Below, one piece after another: positions 1-9,344 of a DNA stretch of 64,000 nt. Within the stretch, counting starts at the first letter, position 1; each line of letters begins with the position of its first letter. The stretch is from contig NZ_AQWS01000006.1 of NCBI RefSeq assembly GCF_000375405.1, positions 23,931-87,930 on the forward strand. Direction: 5' to 3'. The position numbers and the translations under genes are program-made. Source of the stretch: Bacteroides propionicifaciens DSM 19291 = JCM 14649 (lineage in GTDB: Bacteria > Bacteroidota > Bacteroidia > Bacteroidales > Bacteroidaceae). The notes beneath the pieces were generated by a model. It was not told the origin of the DNA. It was given only the letters and a program-made list of their open reading frames with translations, and searched no databases.

Positions 1-3000
1 TACCATCAACTATATAATAAGGCATTAGAAGCCTTGACTAAAGCGCTAGATGTAGTAAATAAGCACCACAAAACTTATTATCCAGATCATCACAATACTC
101 CTGATGATTTGGTATTGTATGACAAGGATGATGCTGGCGATTACACCGAAATCAACTGGATTAAGGATGATGTCTTTACTGTTCCCGAGTGGATTGCTCG
201 AATTCGTGAGCAGCTAAGTGTTGTTTATGCAGGATTAAACAATAAAGAAGCCTCAGACTACAATCGTAATATCTATTTAGATATTTTAGACTTGGTACGT
301 CAAGATAAAGAAGCTGAGAGTCGATTTGAATCATTGAAGCAAGAAGAGAAATTCATCAATACATTGCTCTTTTTGTTGTTCTTTGTAATACTCTGCTTAA
401 GTATCATTTTTATTTGGTTAAACAAGCATGCTAAGCGAAAAACACAGGCTTACTTTGTTCGTCTTGAAAAGAGCTTACTAACCTGTCGTGAGCTTACAGC
501 TAGTTTACCACAAAAAGACGATGATGTGGAGGCTATATTTAAGCCGATAGTTTCTATTATTGAACAGTTTTTAGTCGAAACAACTAATGTTGAACGCATA
601 CTAATGCGTGTTCAACTCAAAGGAGAAGAGTTTGAGACCATCTATGACTCAGCTCCATCTCTAGCCAATAAAGAGCTTGTGCACGTTAACTTCAATCTTA
701 AAACAGAGGACAGCTCAATCAGTGATGGCTTTTTTCGTGTCTATACGCGTAAAGCCTTATCTAAAGAAGATATTTCATTTATAAATATCCTTTCACCATA
801 TGTGGTTTGGGCCATTGAGAATGGCTTGCACTATATGGATCTGGGTGAAGAGCGTGCTATCTTAGACAAGAAGCTTTTTATAACCAACCAACATAACATT
901 CAGCATAAGCGAGAGAATATTATGAAGAGAGCTTGTATGCGTGTGGTCTATGGGATCCAACCCTATTTAGATAGAGTCCGCAATGAGCTCGACAAGATCG
1001 TTCATGCCGACTACGCTCAATACCAAGAAGTACGAACATATAAGTATAAATATATTGAGGAACTTTTAACAACAATTCAAGAGCATAATGAGGTATTAGC
1101 CTTGTGGATCAATATCAAACAGGGTGAACTGAGTCTTCAGATTACCAATTTCAATCTAGGTGATTTATTGAAGCTTTTGCAGAAGAGTACGCGGTCGTTT
1201 GAACAGAAAGGAATTGAGCTTAGGGTAGAACCGCGAGATCTTTATGTTAAGGCCGATGAAGCCTTAACCCTATTTATGCTGAATACCCTGCTCGAAAATG
1301 CACTTAAGTTTACTCCTAGTGGAGGTCGAGTGGAGGTTATAATGCAAGAAGAGGCAGATTACGTTGAAGTCTCTGTAGTTGATACAGGTTTGGGTATTAG
1401 CCCCGAAGATATATCTACACTTTTAAATGAGAAAGTCTACGACTCCAATGCTATAGGTGAAGGTAACCCTGTGGTAATGGAAAATAAGGGAAGTGGTTTT
1501 GGCCTGATCAACTGTAAGGCCATTATCGATAAATACCAAAAGACCAATCCAATATTCAAAGTCTGTGACTTTTCAATTGAGAGTACGGTAAATAAAGGAA
1601 GTCGATTTTCTTTTCGCTTGCCCTACGGCCTCAAGAAAAGCTTACTCGTAGCATTACTTTTAATTAGTAATTTATTTACTGTCGATGCGAGGGTTACAAA
1701 TACTATTGATTGGGAAGAGAATCTCGATACATTAACCACGGGTTATAGTTATCTCAAAGAGGCATCGGATTATGCTGATGCTGCCTATTTTAGTAATAAG
1801 GAGTATAAATATAAACTTAGCTTAGACTATATAGCTAGGGCTATTACGGCATTGAATAATTATTACGAAGATCAAAACGATGATAATTATCCATTGATGT
1901 CGTTAGTTGATTATAATATTCCTGCTGAGATTGGTTGGTGGGATAGGGAGTTTGCTACGAGTTATAATGTCATTTTAGATATCCGTAATGAAGCATCGAT
2001 TGCATTTCTAGCGCTTAAAAACATTGATGGGTATAACTATAATAATGTAGCCTATACGATGTTGTATAAATCGTTGACCAAAGACGACTCTTTGGATAGG
2101 TTCTGTAAAATATTAGAGCGCTCGACCTCTAACAAGCGTATTGTTTTGATTATTCTTTTGCTTTTGGTTGTTTCGGCCATCGTAGTTTATTACATGGCAT
2201 ACGTAAGACAGCGCTATCTTCGTCGGTGGAGTCTGGAGCAGGTACTCGATATAAATCAGATTATCTTCTCCTCTTCTCTAAAATATACAACTTCACTCGA
2301 TGATAGTCCTATTGAAGAGATAGACTTTACTACTATCCCTCAAGAGATCTTATCTAATAGCTTCTCTAAAATTAACGATCTTTTGGCTGTTGAGCAACTA
2401 AGCTTGGTGCTCTATGACCGTGAAAAGCAACGTTTCTTTACGACCTCGTACCCCGAACAAATTGAGCTCGATAAGACTAATCTTTCTACCTGTCTCGAAT
2501 CACAAGAGTGGATACATGAAGGTAACGAATATTATATTCCTCTTGAGGTCGTTGTTGGTGAGATTTCTCAGCGGGTAGGTATATTTTACATTAAATTAAG
2601 AGAGGTTAGAACAGCCAAAGAAGAAAAGATCTTGGTTGAGTTTATAGTTAGGTATTTGTCGACTGTGCTTTATAATACGATGATAAGGACAGCAGGAAGG
2701 CTTAGGGATATTAACTTGGTCTTTGATGATATCCATCGTTTGGAGTGGGAGAACAATCAAATCCACGTTCAAAACCGAGTTCTGGACAACTGCCTTTCAG
2801 CTATTAAGCACGAAACAATCTATTATCCTAGTCGACTTAAGCAGCTTGTCGAACAGCTTTTGTCGGATAATATATCTACCGAAGATGAGCAGAGTCAAAT
2901 TCGAGGAATGTATGACTTAGTCGAATATTACAAGGGGGTCTTTACTATTCTAAGCTTATGGGCAAAGAAGGAGTTGGAGCAAGCTACCTTTAGACGCTCC

Positions 3001-3486
3001 ACCCTTGAGGTTGATCAATTGGTCGACTCTTTGCAGAAGTGCTTTCAACGTAAATCAAAGCACCGAGTTAACCAGCTAACCCTAACTTGGAAAGTAGAGC
3101 CAGGGTTAGAACTTGTTGGCGATGACAAGTTGATTGTTTATCTCTTTGAGCTTCTCTTTAGTGATGCCATAGCTTTGGATGAATCTGGTAATGTTGAAAT
3201 AGAGATATCGGCTGATAAGCATTTCATTAATTTTACCTATCACGATAATCGAGTGCATTACTCCCCTGAGCAGCTCAATAATCTTTTCTATCCTGTGATT
3301 ACTTCTATGAAGGGATCTTCTGTAGGTGGGTTATCGGGTTTAACCTGCCTGATTGCAAAAGAGATAATACGAGAGCACGATGAATTTGTGGGCAGACGTG
3401 GTTGTCGAATTAATGTGTATGATGATGAAGGTGTGAAGCTAGTCTTTAGCCTTCCAAGAAAACTGAAAATAGAAAACGAAATATAA
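1..3486 (+). CDS. Tandem sensor histidine kinase (5'-truncated by window edge)
   Basis: The frame is open from base 1, so the start lies upstream. The protein holds two related sensor-kinase modules in one chain. Module 1: helical N-terminal part, membrane segment near 352-420, then an intact ATPase domain with N box NTLLENALKF (about 1280-1310), G1 VDTGLGI and G2 GSGFGL, but no His in the equivalent dimerisation helix. Module 2 begins with a signal-like hydrophobic stretch (about 1636-1690), has a membrane segment near 2139-2205 and an H-box-like helix with His at 2809-2811 (KHETIYYPSR). Its ATPase has lost the N-box Asn and the DxGxG motif. It resembles the Bacteroidales proteins carrying DUF5112/DUF5113 (assignment from memory). 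The stop is 4 bp before a response regulator, which is the likely phosphorelay partner. The input signal is unknown. Confidence 0.75.
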   Translation, partial: YHQLYNKALEALTKALDVVNKHHKTYYPDHHNTPDDLVLYDKDDAGDYTEINWIKDDVFTVPEWIARIREQLSVVYAGLNNKEASDYNRNIYLDILDLVRQDKEAESRFESLKQEEKFINTLLFLLFFVILCLSIIFIWLNKHAKRKTQAYFVRLEKSLLTCRELTASLPQKDDDVEAIFKPIVSIIEQFLVETTNVERILMRVQLKGEEFETIYDSAPSLANKELVHVNFNLKTEDSSISDGFFRVYTRKALSKEDISFINILSPYVVWAIENGLHYMDLGEERAILDKKLFITNQHNIQHKRENIMKRACMRVVYGIQPYLDRVRNELDKIVHADYAQYQEVRTYKYKYIEELLTTIQEHNEVLALWINIKQGELSLQITNFNLGDLLKLLQKSTRSFEQKGIELRVEPRDLYVKADEALTLFMLNTLLENALKFTPSGGRVEVIMQEEADYVEVSVVDTGLGISPEDISTLLNEKVYDSNAIGEGNPVVMENKGSGFGLINCKAIIDKYQKTNPIFKVCDFSIESTVNKGSRFSFRLPYGLKKSLLVALLLISNLFTVDARVTNTIDWEENLDTLTTGYSYLKEASDYADAAYFSNKEYKYKLSLDYIARAITALNNYYEDQNDDNYPLMSLVDYNIPAEIGWWDREFATSYNVILDIRNEASIAFLALKNIDGYNYNNVAYTMLYKSLTKDDSLDRFCKILERSTSNKRIVLIILLLLVVSAIVVYYMAYVRQRYLRRWSLEQVLDINQIIFSSSLKYTTSLDDSPIEEIDFTTIPQEILSNSFSKINDLLAVEQLSLVLYDREKQRFFTTSYPEQIELDKTNLSTCLESQEWIHEGNEYYIPLEVVVGEISQRVGIFYIKLREVRTAKEEKILVEFIVRYLSTVLYNTMIRTAGRLRDINLVFDDIHRLEWENNQIHVQNRVLDNCLSAIKHETIYYPSRLKQLVEQLLSDNISTEDEQSQIRGMYDLVEYYKGVFTILSLWAKKELEQATFRRSTLEVDQLVDSLQKCFQRKSKHRVNQLTLTWKVEPGLELVGDDKLIVYLFELLFSDAIALDESGNVEIEISADKHFINFTYHDNRVHYSPEQLNNLFYPVITSMKGSSVGGLSGLTCLIAKEIIREHDEFVGRRGCRINVYDDEGVKLVFSLPRKLKIENEI

Positions 3487-3490
3487 GGAT

Positions 3491-4228
3491 ATGAGTACTA
3501 CTGATAAAGATTTTAAAGTAATTATAGTTGAAGACGTTCAATTAGAACTGAAAGGCACACAACAAATATTTAAGCATGAGATTCCTAATGCCATTGTTAT
3601 TGGTACAGCTATGAATGAGGCTGATTTTTGGGAGTTAATGGCTAAAGATATCCCCGATTTGGTATTGCTTGATTTGGGTTTAGGTGGATCAACTACTGTT
3701 GGCGTGGATATTTGTCGTAAACTATCCAAAGATTATCCTTCAGTACGTGTACTAATCTTCACGGGTGAGGTGCTCAATGAAAAGCTTTGGGTTGATGTAT
3801 TGGGTGCAGGTGCTGCAGGAATAATCCTAAAGACTGGGGAGCTCCTAACGAAGCCCGATGTTGAGGCTGTAATAAGTGGCAAGCAACTCGTGTTTAATAC
3901 CCCAATATTAACACGTATAGTCGATAGATTTAAGCAAGCCGTAGTTAGTGATTATAAGCGACAAGAAGCAGTTATTGGCTATGATATTGATGAATATGAC
4001 GAACGTTTTTTGCGTCATCTCGCTTTGGGCTATACCAAAGACATGATTGCAAACCTTAAGGCAATGCCTTTTGGAGTCAAGTCTTTGGAGAAACGCCAGA
4101 CCGACCTTATTACTCGACTTTTTAGTGCAGAAGAACGAGTTGGTGGAGTTAATGCCACTCGCTTAGTTGTTCGCGCATTAGAACTACGTATCCTAGATAT
4201 TGATAACCTTGAATCAGATGAAGAGTAA
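3491..4228 (+). CDS. Response regulator with C-terminal LuxR-like helix-turn-helix
   Basis: N-terminal receiver domain with the acidic pair E14/D15, phospho-acceptor D61 (LVLLDLG), T91 and K114 in the expected places. The C-terminal part (about 165-245) is helical and looks like a NarL/LuxR-type DNA-binding domain, though diverged. It starts 4 bp after the tandem kinase and its last codons overlap the following permease gene, so the three are translationally coupled. It probably receives phosphate from the upstream kinase and regulates transcription; the targets are not visible from sequence. Confidence 0.8.
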   Translation: MSTTDKDFKVIIVEDVQLELKGTQQIFKHEIPNAIVIGTAMNEADFWELMAKDIPDLVLLDLGLGGSTTVGVDICRKLSKDYPSVRVLIFTGEVLNEKLWVDVLGAGAAGIILKTGELLTKPDVEAVISGKQLVFNTPILTRIVDRFKQAVVSDYKRQEAVIGYDIDEYDERFLRHLALGYTKDMIANLKAMPFGVKSLEKRQTDLITRLFSAEERVGGVNATRLVVRALELRILDIDNLESDEE

Positions 4229-5675
4229 ATCCTTTAGAGTACATCCAGCAACACTATTCTTCTTGCTATCGGTACTACTTGTATTGGTTGTATGGGTTCT
4301 TGATGTCTATGGAGTATCCATATTTAATCCCCACACGGGTAAGTTTCTTCGCCTTCAGTCTCTCCTTAATGCTGAAGGTGCACGTTGGGTTATGCGTAAT
4401 ACCATATCTAACTTTAGCTCGTTCTCTCCCGTAGCGATGGTGGTAACTTCTCTTCTAGGGGTTGGTGTTGCTGAGAGCTCTGGGTTTATTGACTCTTTAG
4501 CGAATCGCTTGACAGTGCTTCAGAATCATCCTAAGTATGGATTGGCTCTGATGATATTGCTAGGAATCTTATCGAACGTTGTGGGTGACGCTGGTTATGT
4601 GTTTTTGGTACCTCTTCTGGCCATTATTGCCCCCCGAATAGGTATCCATCCTGTGATGGCTATTATCGTGACTTTGGTTTCTGTTTCGTGCGGTTACAGT
4701 GCCAATTGGATGTTAAGTTCCATGGATCCGCTTTTAGCTCGAATAACTCAAGACACATCGGTGCATTTTATTCCTCAGGACTTTAACACGGGCTCATACG
4801 CAAACTATTACTTCATGGGTGCTTCTACTTGCTTCTTAACAGGTGTAATCTATATTGTGAGTCAATATATATTAAAACCTCAACTAAAGCGTAAAGGATT
4901 TGTCCTTAAGCAAGAGAAGCAGCGTTTACTTTCGCATAGAGAAATACGTTCGTTGCATTTGGCTCTCGGCATCGGATTGGCCTTCTTAGTAATTATAGGA
5001 TGGTTAACATTCTCTTCTATTGGGCTTTTTCGGGGCGTGAGCGGAGAGTTGGTACGTTCACCGTTTATCATGGGTGCGCTGTTTATCCTCTCGCTTAGCG
5101 TAGGTTTAATGGGGCTTGTTTATGGGTTTAGTATCGGTAAATACAAGAATGATTACGATGTGGTTAGTGGCTTATCTTGGGGAATACGTACGTTAGGCAT
5201 CTTCTTTGTAATCGCTTTCTTTGCTGCACAGTTCTTCGCCTACGTTAGTTATACTCACTTTGATCAATTCGTTGTGCTGTGGGTTGGTCAATGGGTGAGC
5301 TCCTTCGCAATAACCAGTCCGACACTGGCATTAATTGTTTTTATAGCCTATTGTGCCTTAGTCAACCTGACGATGGTTTCGGCAGTAGGCAAATGGGTTT
5401 TGATTTCAGCTCTATTCTTACCTATGTTCTGGGGTATAGGTGTTGATCCAAATGTCGTTCAGGCAGCCTTTAGAGTGGGGGATAGTGCTACTAATGTGGT
5501 TACTCCATTTCTCTATTACACACCTTTTATTTTAGCACTACTAGAGAAATATATTCCTAAAGCTGGGTTTAAGTTTATCTTTAATCACACGTGGTATTTT
5601 AGCCTTATTGTCTTATTTACGTGGATGATTCTATTCCTGATTTGGTTTCAACTTGGCCTACCTTTTGGAGTTTAG
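4218..5675 (+). CDS. AbgT-family transporter
   Basis: Polytopic inner-membrane protein of about 485 residues with repeated hydrophobic segments. It resembles the AbgT family (p-aminobenzoyl-glutamate or antimetabolite transporters) in conserved stretches such as GVGVAESSGFID near the N-terminus, the NVVGDAGYVFLVPLLA region and a C-terminal VGDSATNVVTPFLYY. The start chosen is the ATG at 4218, which overlaps the response regulator stop by 11 bp. A TTG at 4200 would also be in frame but adds only six residues. The substrate is not predictable: known relatives export sulfonamides or import p-aminobenzoyl-glutamate. Cotranscription with a two-component system suggests signal-dependent expression. 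Confidence 0.85.
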   Translation: MKSKSFRVHPATLFFLLSVLLVLVVWVLDVYGVSIFNPHTGKFLRLQSLLNAEGARWVMRNTISNFSSFSPVAMVVTSLLGVGVAESSGFIDSLANRLTVLQNHPKYGLALMILLGILSNVVGDAGYVFLVPLLAIIAPRIGIHPVMAIIVTLVSVSCGYSANWMLSSMDPLLARITQDTSVHFIPQDFNTGSYANYYFMGASTCFLTGVIYIVSQYILKPQLKRKGFVLKQEKQRLLSHREIRSLHLALGIGLAFLVIIGWLTFSSIGLFRGVSGELVRSPFIMGALFILSLSVGLMGLVYGFSIGKYKNDYDVVSGLSWGIRTLGIFFVIAFFAAQFFAYVSYTHFDQFVVLWVGQWVSSFAITSPTLALIVFIAYCALVNLTMVSAVGKWVLISALFLPMFWGIGVDPNVVQAAFRVGDSATNVVTPFLYYTPFILALLEKYIPKAGFKFIFNHTWYFSLIVLFTWMILFLIWFQLGLPFGV

Positions 5676-5697
5676 CACGAAGCAAACAATATTAATC

Positions 5698-5740
5698 ATC
5701 GCGAGAAACTTACTCTTGGGTAAGTATTTCGCGATTTTTC
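5698..5740 (+). terminator. Terminator after the AbgT gene
   Basis: Imperfect inverted repeat (arms beginning ATCGCGAGAAACTTAC and ending GTAAGTATTTCGCGAT) followed by TTTTTC on the plus strand. It overlaps the last codons of the convergent minus-strand gene ending at 5710. Confidence 0.7.
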
Positions 5741-6120
5741 TTGTTAATCTGTTTTATCGATACCAGAGTTGCTCCAAAACTACCCAAAGCAATAAGCATT
5801 GATAGAACATTAAGTAGAGTACTACTTGAGCAGAGTTGATAGGTTACCATAAGTACCCATACTTCTACAAGGAAAAATAGTGTTAAACTCGTGTAAAGTG
5901 ACAAAGCTAATCCTGGTCTATGATGAAGTGTTATTCTGATTGGATCGCCACGGTAGTACCAGTTAAATAAGAAAAACGGTAGAATTAGCCCCACTAAACC
6001 TATAATGATCGAAAAAACAGTAGAGCTCGCAAATACAATTCTTCCCGAGAAAAGGAAAATGATTACTGCGAATATATTGATTAGAATCTTATGCATAGTT
6101 ATATCTTTTAATTTAAACAC
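5710..6120 (-). CDS. Small integral membrane protein, function unknown
   Basis: About 136 residues, or 128 if the internal ATG at 6096 is the true start; that one gives a more typical membrane N-terminus beginning MHKILINIF. Four hydrophobic segments are visible: near the N-terminus, around FSIIIGLVGLILPFFLF, around LYTSLTLFFLVEVWVLMV, and around LLNVLSMLIALGSFGATLV. A charged stretch with many Lys follows at the C-terminus. I do not recognise the family. It is monocistronic and convergent with the AbgT operon, and its final codons share a hairpin with that operon's terminator. Confidence 0.5.
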   Translation of the reverse strand: MFKLKDITMHKILINIFAVIIFLFSGRIVFASSTVFSIIIGLVGLILPFFLFNWYYRGDPIRITLHHRPGLALSLYTSLTLFFLVEVWVLMVTYQLCSSSTLLNVLSMLIALGSFGATLVSIKQINKKNREILTQE

Positions 6121-6308
6121 ATCTTATCTAAAATGGTTCTTATTAAGCTAGTATTATTTCATTATATCTTACACAACGATAAGCTTTAATGTTGAGCTCT
6201 AATCTGTTGCGCGTATATATCAAATATAAGCTGATTTAATCAATTGTAGAGCTAATATCTTAATAAAATAAAATTACAAAATGAACAGGTAAAAAACTTC
6301 TCATATGT

Positions 6309-6339
6309 TTTGATTTGTCGGAAAAGTGTTTTACATTTG
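6309..6339 (+). promoter_or_regulatory. Promoter of tRNA-Arg
   Basis: TTTG at 6309-6312, a 19-bp spacer, then TACATTTG at 6332-6339. This is an exact fit to the Bacteroidota -33/-7 consensus (TTTG, TAnnTTTG). The tRNA begins 17 bp further on. Confidence 0.75.
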
Positions 6340-6356
6340 CATTCGAAATCAAGGAT

Positions 6357-6430
<74 letters not shown>

Positions 6431-6432
6431 CA

Positions 6433-6469
6433 AAAGAGAGATAGTTAGATTAACTATCTCTCTTTTTTT
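6433..6469 (+). terminator. Terminator after tRNA-Arg
   Basis: Hairpin AGAGAGATAGTTA / TAACTATCTCTCT immediately after the tRNA, followed by a run of seven T. Confidence 0.85.
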
Positions 6470-6498
6470 GTAGCTCTACTTAAGTTGCAGTAAATAAG

Positions 6499-6532
6499 AA
6501 AAGGAGTAACTAAATGTTTAGCTACTCCTTTT
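6499..6532 (-). terminator. Terminator after fabD
   Basis: Inverted repeat AAAAGGAGTAACTAAA / TTTAGCTACTCCTTTT with one mismatch, downstream of the minus-strand fabD stop. Read on the minus strand it ends in a T-rich stretch. Confidence 0.7.
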
Positions 6533-6560
6533 ACATTATATCAAAATGATGTCTAGAGGA

Positions 6561-7439
6561 TTAAAGTCCTTTAGTTTCTACATTACGGTCGATCTTTTTA
6601 ACCAGTCCTTGTAATACACTACCTGGTCCGCACTCTACAAACTCTATAGCACCATCAGCAATCATGTTCTGAACTGATTTAGTCCAGCGTACAGACGAAG
6701 TAAGCTGAGCAATTAAGTTTGCCTTAATCTCCGCGTCACTTGTGTGAGCTGTTGCATCTACGTTTTGGTAGATTGGGCAGATAGGAGTTTTAAAAGTTGT
6801 GTTGTTTATAGCATCTTCAAGTTCAGCACGTGCTGGCTCCATAAGAGGAGAGTGGAAAGCTCCACCAACCTTAAGAAGTAGGGCACGTTTTGCACCAGCT
6901 TCTTTCATCAACTCGCATGCTTTTTCGACTCCAGCGAGTGAACCCGAAATTACAACCTGACCTGGGCAGTTTAAGTTAGCAGCTACACAAACCTCTCCAT
7001 CAATTGATGCGCAGATTTCTTCAACCTTATCGTCATCAAGAGCAATGATAGCAGCCATTGTGCCTGGAGTTGCTTCACAAGCTTTTTGCATCGCCATTGC
7101 ACGAGCATATACTAAGCGTAAACCATCTTCAAAAGATAGGGCTTGAGCCACTACTAATGCAGAGAATTCACCCAGTGAGTGACCTGCAGTCATGTCTGGC
7201 TTTGTTTCATCTGTTGCACAAAGTGCAGAGATTACAGAATGTAAGAACACAGCAGGTTGAGTAACTTTGGTTTGACGTAGCTCTTCATCGGTTCCGTCAA
7301 ACATAATATCTGTGATTCGATAACCTAAAATTTCGTTTGCTTTTTCGAATAATTCTTTAGCAAGAGGAGAGTTGTCGTAGAGGTCTTTACCCATACCAAC
7401 GAATTGTGCTCCTTGACCTGGGAATACAAATGCTTTCAT
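6561..7439 (-). CDS. fabD: Malonyl-CoA:ACP transacylase
   Basis: Transfers malonyl from CoA to acyl carrier protein for fatty acid synthesis in the cytoplasm. The 292-residue length is normal. N-terminal FPGQGAQFVGM at 6-16, nucleophile Ser88 in GHSLGE, Arg113 in the YARAMAMQ segment, and catalytic His196 in GAFHSPLM all match the family. It stands alone here, flanked by its own promoter and terminator, rather than inside a fab cluster. Confidence 0.95.
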   Translation of the reverse strand: MKAFVFPGQGAQFVGMGKDLYDNSPLAKELFEKANEILGYRITDIMFDGTDEELRQTKVTQPAVFLHSVISALCATDETKPDMTAGHSLGEFSALVVAQALSFEDGLRLVYARAMAMQKACEATPGTMAAIIALDDDKVEEICASIDGEVCVAANLNCPGQVVISGSLAGVEKACELMKEAGAKRALLLKVGGAFHSPLMEPARAELEDAINNTTFKTPICPIYQNVDATAHTSDAEIKANLIAQLTSSVRWTKSVQNMIADGAIEFVECGPGSVLQGLVKKIDRNVETKGL

Positions 7440-7470
7440 ATTTGTTTGTTATTTATTCAATTTACGAATG

Positions 7471-7498
7471 CAAATATAAGTTGTTTTTCTTAAACAAA
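7471..7498 (-). promoter_or_regulatory. Promoter of fabD
   Basis: On the minus strand, TATATTTG at 7478-7471 matches TAnnTTTG. A TTTG lies 16 bp upstream, a spacer slightly shorter than usual. The ATG is about 30 bp downstream. Confidence 0.5.
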
Positions 7499-7691
7499 CT
7501 CACATTCTGCACATTTCCTCTCAAAGTGTGTATGAATATTACACAGTTGTATTGATACGATGTCAATTTAATAATGCATTGCAGAAATACTTGAAATCCC
7601 TGCTCTAAGTGCTTAATAATTTTTATTTTGTCAAATTGCGGCAACCAAAGTTTTCGTTGGTTGTTGTTAAACAAGAATTCAAATAGAAATT

Positions 7692-9239
7692 ATGGATCAT
7701 CATCAAAAAATAAATAAAGTAGAAATTCGTAACCTTCAGATGGAAGACTACGAGCAACTCTTTAAATCGTTTTATCGCGTTTATAGCGACGGGAGCGATT
7801 TATTTTGGACACGTGCACAGATTGCTAAACTGATAGAAATTTTCCCTGAAGGACAAATTGTAATACTTGTCGATGGCAAAGCTGTTGGTTGTGCCTTGAG
7901 TATTATTGTAGATTACACATTGGTAAAAGGACAACATACCTATAGCTTGGTAACCGGGAATGAAACGTTTAATACGCATAATCCTGATGGTAATATTCTG
8001 TATGGTATAGAAGTTTTTGTGCATCCAGCCTATCGAGGGCTTCGTTTGGCTCGTCGTATGTACGACTATCGTAAGGAACTTTGTGAGGCGCTAAACCTCA
8101 AGTCAATTATGTTTGGAGGTAGAATCCCCAACTATGGCAAGCATGCTACTGAACTGCGTCCCAAAGAGTATATCCAAAAAGTGCGAGAGAAAGAACTCTT
8201 CGACCCTGTATTGACCTTTCAGATTTCAAACGATTTTCACGTGCGTAGGATTATGGTAAACTACCTACCTCACGATGAAGAATCTTGTCATTATGCTTGT
8301 TTGTTGCAGTGGGATAATATCAACTATCAAGAGCCCTCCGAAGACTATATTTATCCACGCTCTACCGTTAGAGTTGGAGCTGTGCAATGGCAGATGCGTA
8401 ATTACAGAGGACTAAGTGAGCTTTTTGAGCAAATCGATTTCTTTGTCGATTCGGTTTCGGCTTATAATTGTGATTTCGCACTCTTCCCTGAGTATTTTAA
8501 TGCACCGTTGATGTCGAAGTCTAACGATTTAACTGAGGCTCAAGCTATTCGTAAACTTGCAGAATATACCGATGAAATCCGTGATCGTTTCGTAGAATTG
8601 GCCATTAGCCATAATATCAATATTATAACAGGGAGTATGCCTTACAAAAATAAGGAAACAGGTAAGCTTTATAATGTAGGGTTTCTATGTCGCAGAGACG
8701 GAAGTTACGAAATGTATGAAAAAATACACGTAACACCCGATGAGGAACGCAGCTGGGGGCTTTCTGGAGGTAAAATGCTTAAAGCTTTTGATACCGACTG
8801 TGGTAAAATTGGAGTTTTGATATGTTACGACTCAGAGTTTCCTGAGCTTTCGCGTGTATTGGCTTCGCAGGGTATGCAGATTCTATTTATCCCCTTCCTT
8901 ACCGATACGCAAAATGCATACTCTAGAGTTCGTGTATGTGCGCATGCACGTGCTATTGAAAACGAGTGCTATGTTGTAATCGCAGGTAGTGTAGGTAACC
9001 TTCCTAGGGTTCATAATATGGATATTCAGTATGCACAGTCTGCTGTATTTACACCCTGTGATTTTGCTTTCCCTACCGATGGTAAACGCGCTGAGGCTAC
9101 ACCAAACACGGAGATGATTTTGATTACCGATGTTGATTTGGACTTACTAAATAAGTTGCACTCTTATGGTAGTGTTCGTAACCTAAAAGACAGACGAACT
9201 GACTTATATTCAGTGAGATTCAAAGATAAATATATTTAA
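7692..9239 (+). CDS. GNAT acetyltransferase fused to carbon-nitrogen hydrolase
   Basis: Bifunctional two-domain protein. Residues about 10-200 form a GNAT N-acetyltransferase domain, with the acetyl-CoA-binding stretch at VHPAYRGLRLARRMY (110-124). Residues about 225-500 form a nitrilase-superfamily amidohydrolase with the full catalytic triad: E267 in LFPEYF, K344 in YEKIHV and C378 in LICYDSEFPE. Such fusions are known in Bacteroidota and Bacillota, but the substrates are not established. A plausible reading is coupled acylation and amide hydrolysis of a small metabolite. Single gene. A short inverted repeat (CAACCAA / TTGGTTG) sits about 30 bp before the start. Confidence 0.9.
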   Translation: MDHHQKINKVEIRNLQMEDYEQLFKSFYRVYSDGSDLFWTRAQIAKLIEIFPEGQIVILVDGKAVGCALSIIVDYTLVKGQHTYSLVTGNETFNTHNPDGNILYGIEVFVHPAYRGLRLARRMYDYRKELCEALNLKSIMFGGRIPNYGKHATELRPKEYIQKVREKELFDPVLTFQISNDFHVRRIMVNYLPHDEESCHYACLLQWDNINYQEPSEDYIYPRSTVRVGAVQWQMRNYRGLSELFEQIDFFVDSVSAYNCDFALFPEYFNAPLMSKSNDLTEAQAIRKLAEYTDEIRDRFVELAISHNINIITGSMPYKNKETGKLYNVGFLCRRDGSYEMYEKIHVTPDEERSWGLSGGKMLKAFDTDCGKIGVLICYDSEFPELSRVLASQGMQILFIPFLTDTQNAYSRVRVCAHARAIENECYVVIAGSVGNLPRVHNMDIQYAQSAVFTPCDFAFPTDGKRAEATPNTEMILITDVDLDLLNKLHSYGSVRNLKDRRTDLYSVRFKDKYI

Positions 9240-9273
9240 ACAATTAATCTTTAGATACATTAACACTCTTCTG

Positions 9274-9293
9274 CTAAACATTATACTGTTTAG
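9274..9293 (+). other. Short inverted repeat before the peroxiredoxin gene
   Basis: Perfect 7-bp arms CTAAACA / TGTTTAG with a 6-nt loop, 51 bp before the peroxiredoxin start. It could be a weak terminator of the preceding gene or an operator of the peroxide-responsive gene that follows. No T-run follows, which favours an operator slightly. Confidence 0.35.
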
Positions 9294-9344
9294 GATTGTT
9301 CTAAATAGCGTTAACATTCAAAACATAATTTAAAACAATAATTT

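Noticed and set aside
7462..7674. 70-codon minus-strand frame upstream of fabD
   Set aside because: It covers the fabD promoter, has no family resemblance and an unlikely composition. Treated as noise.
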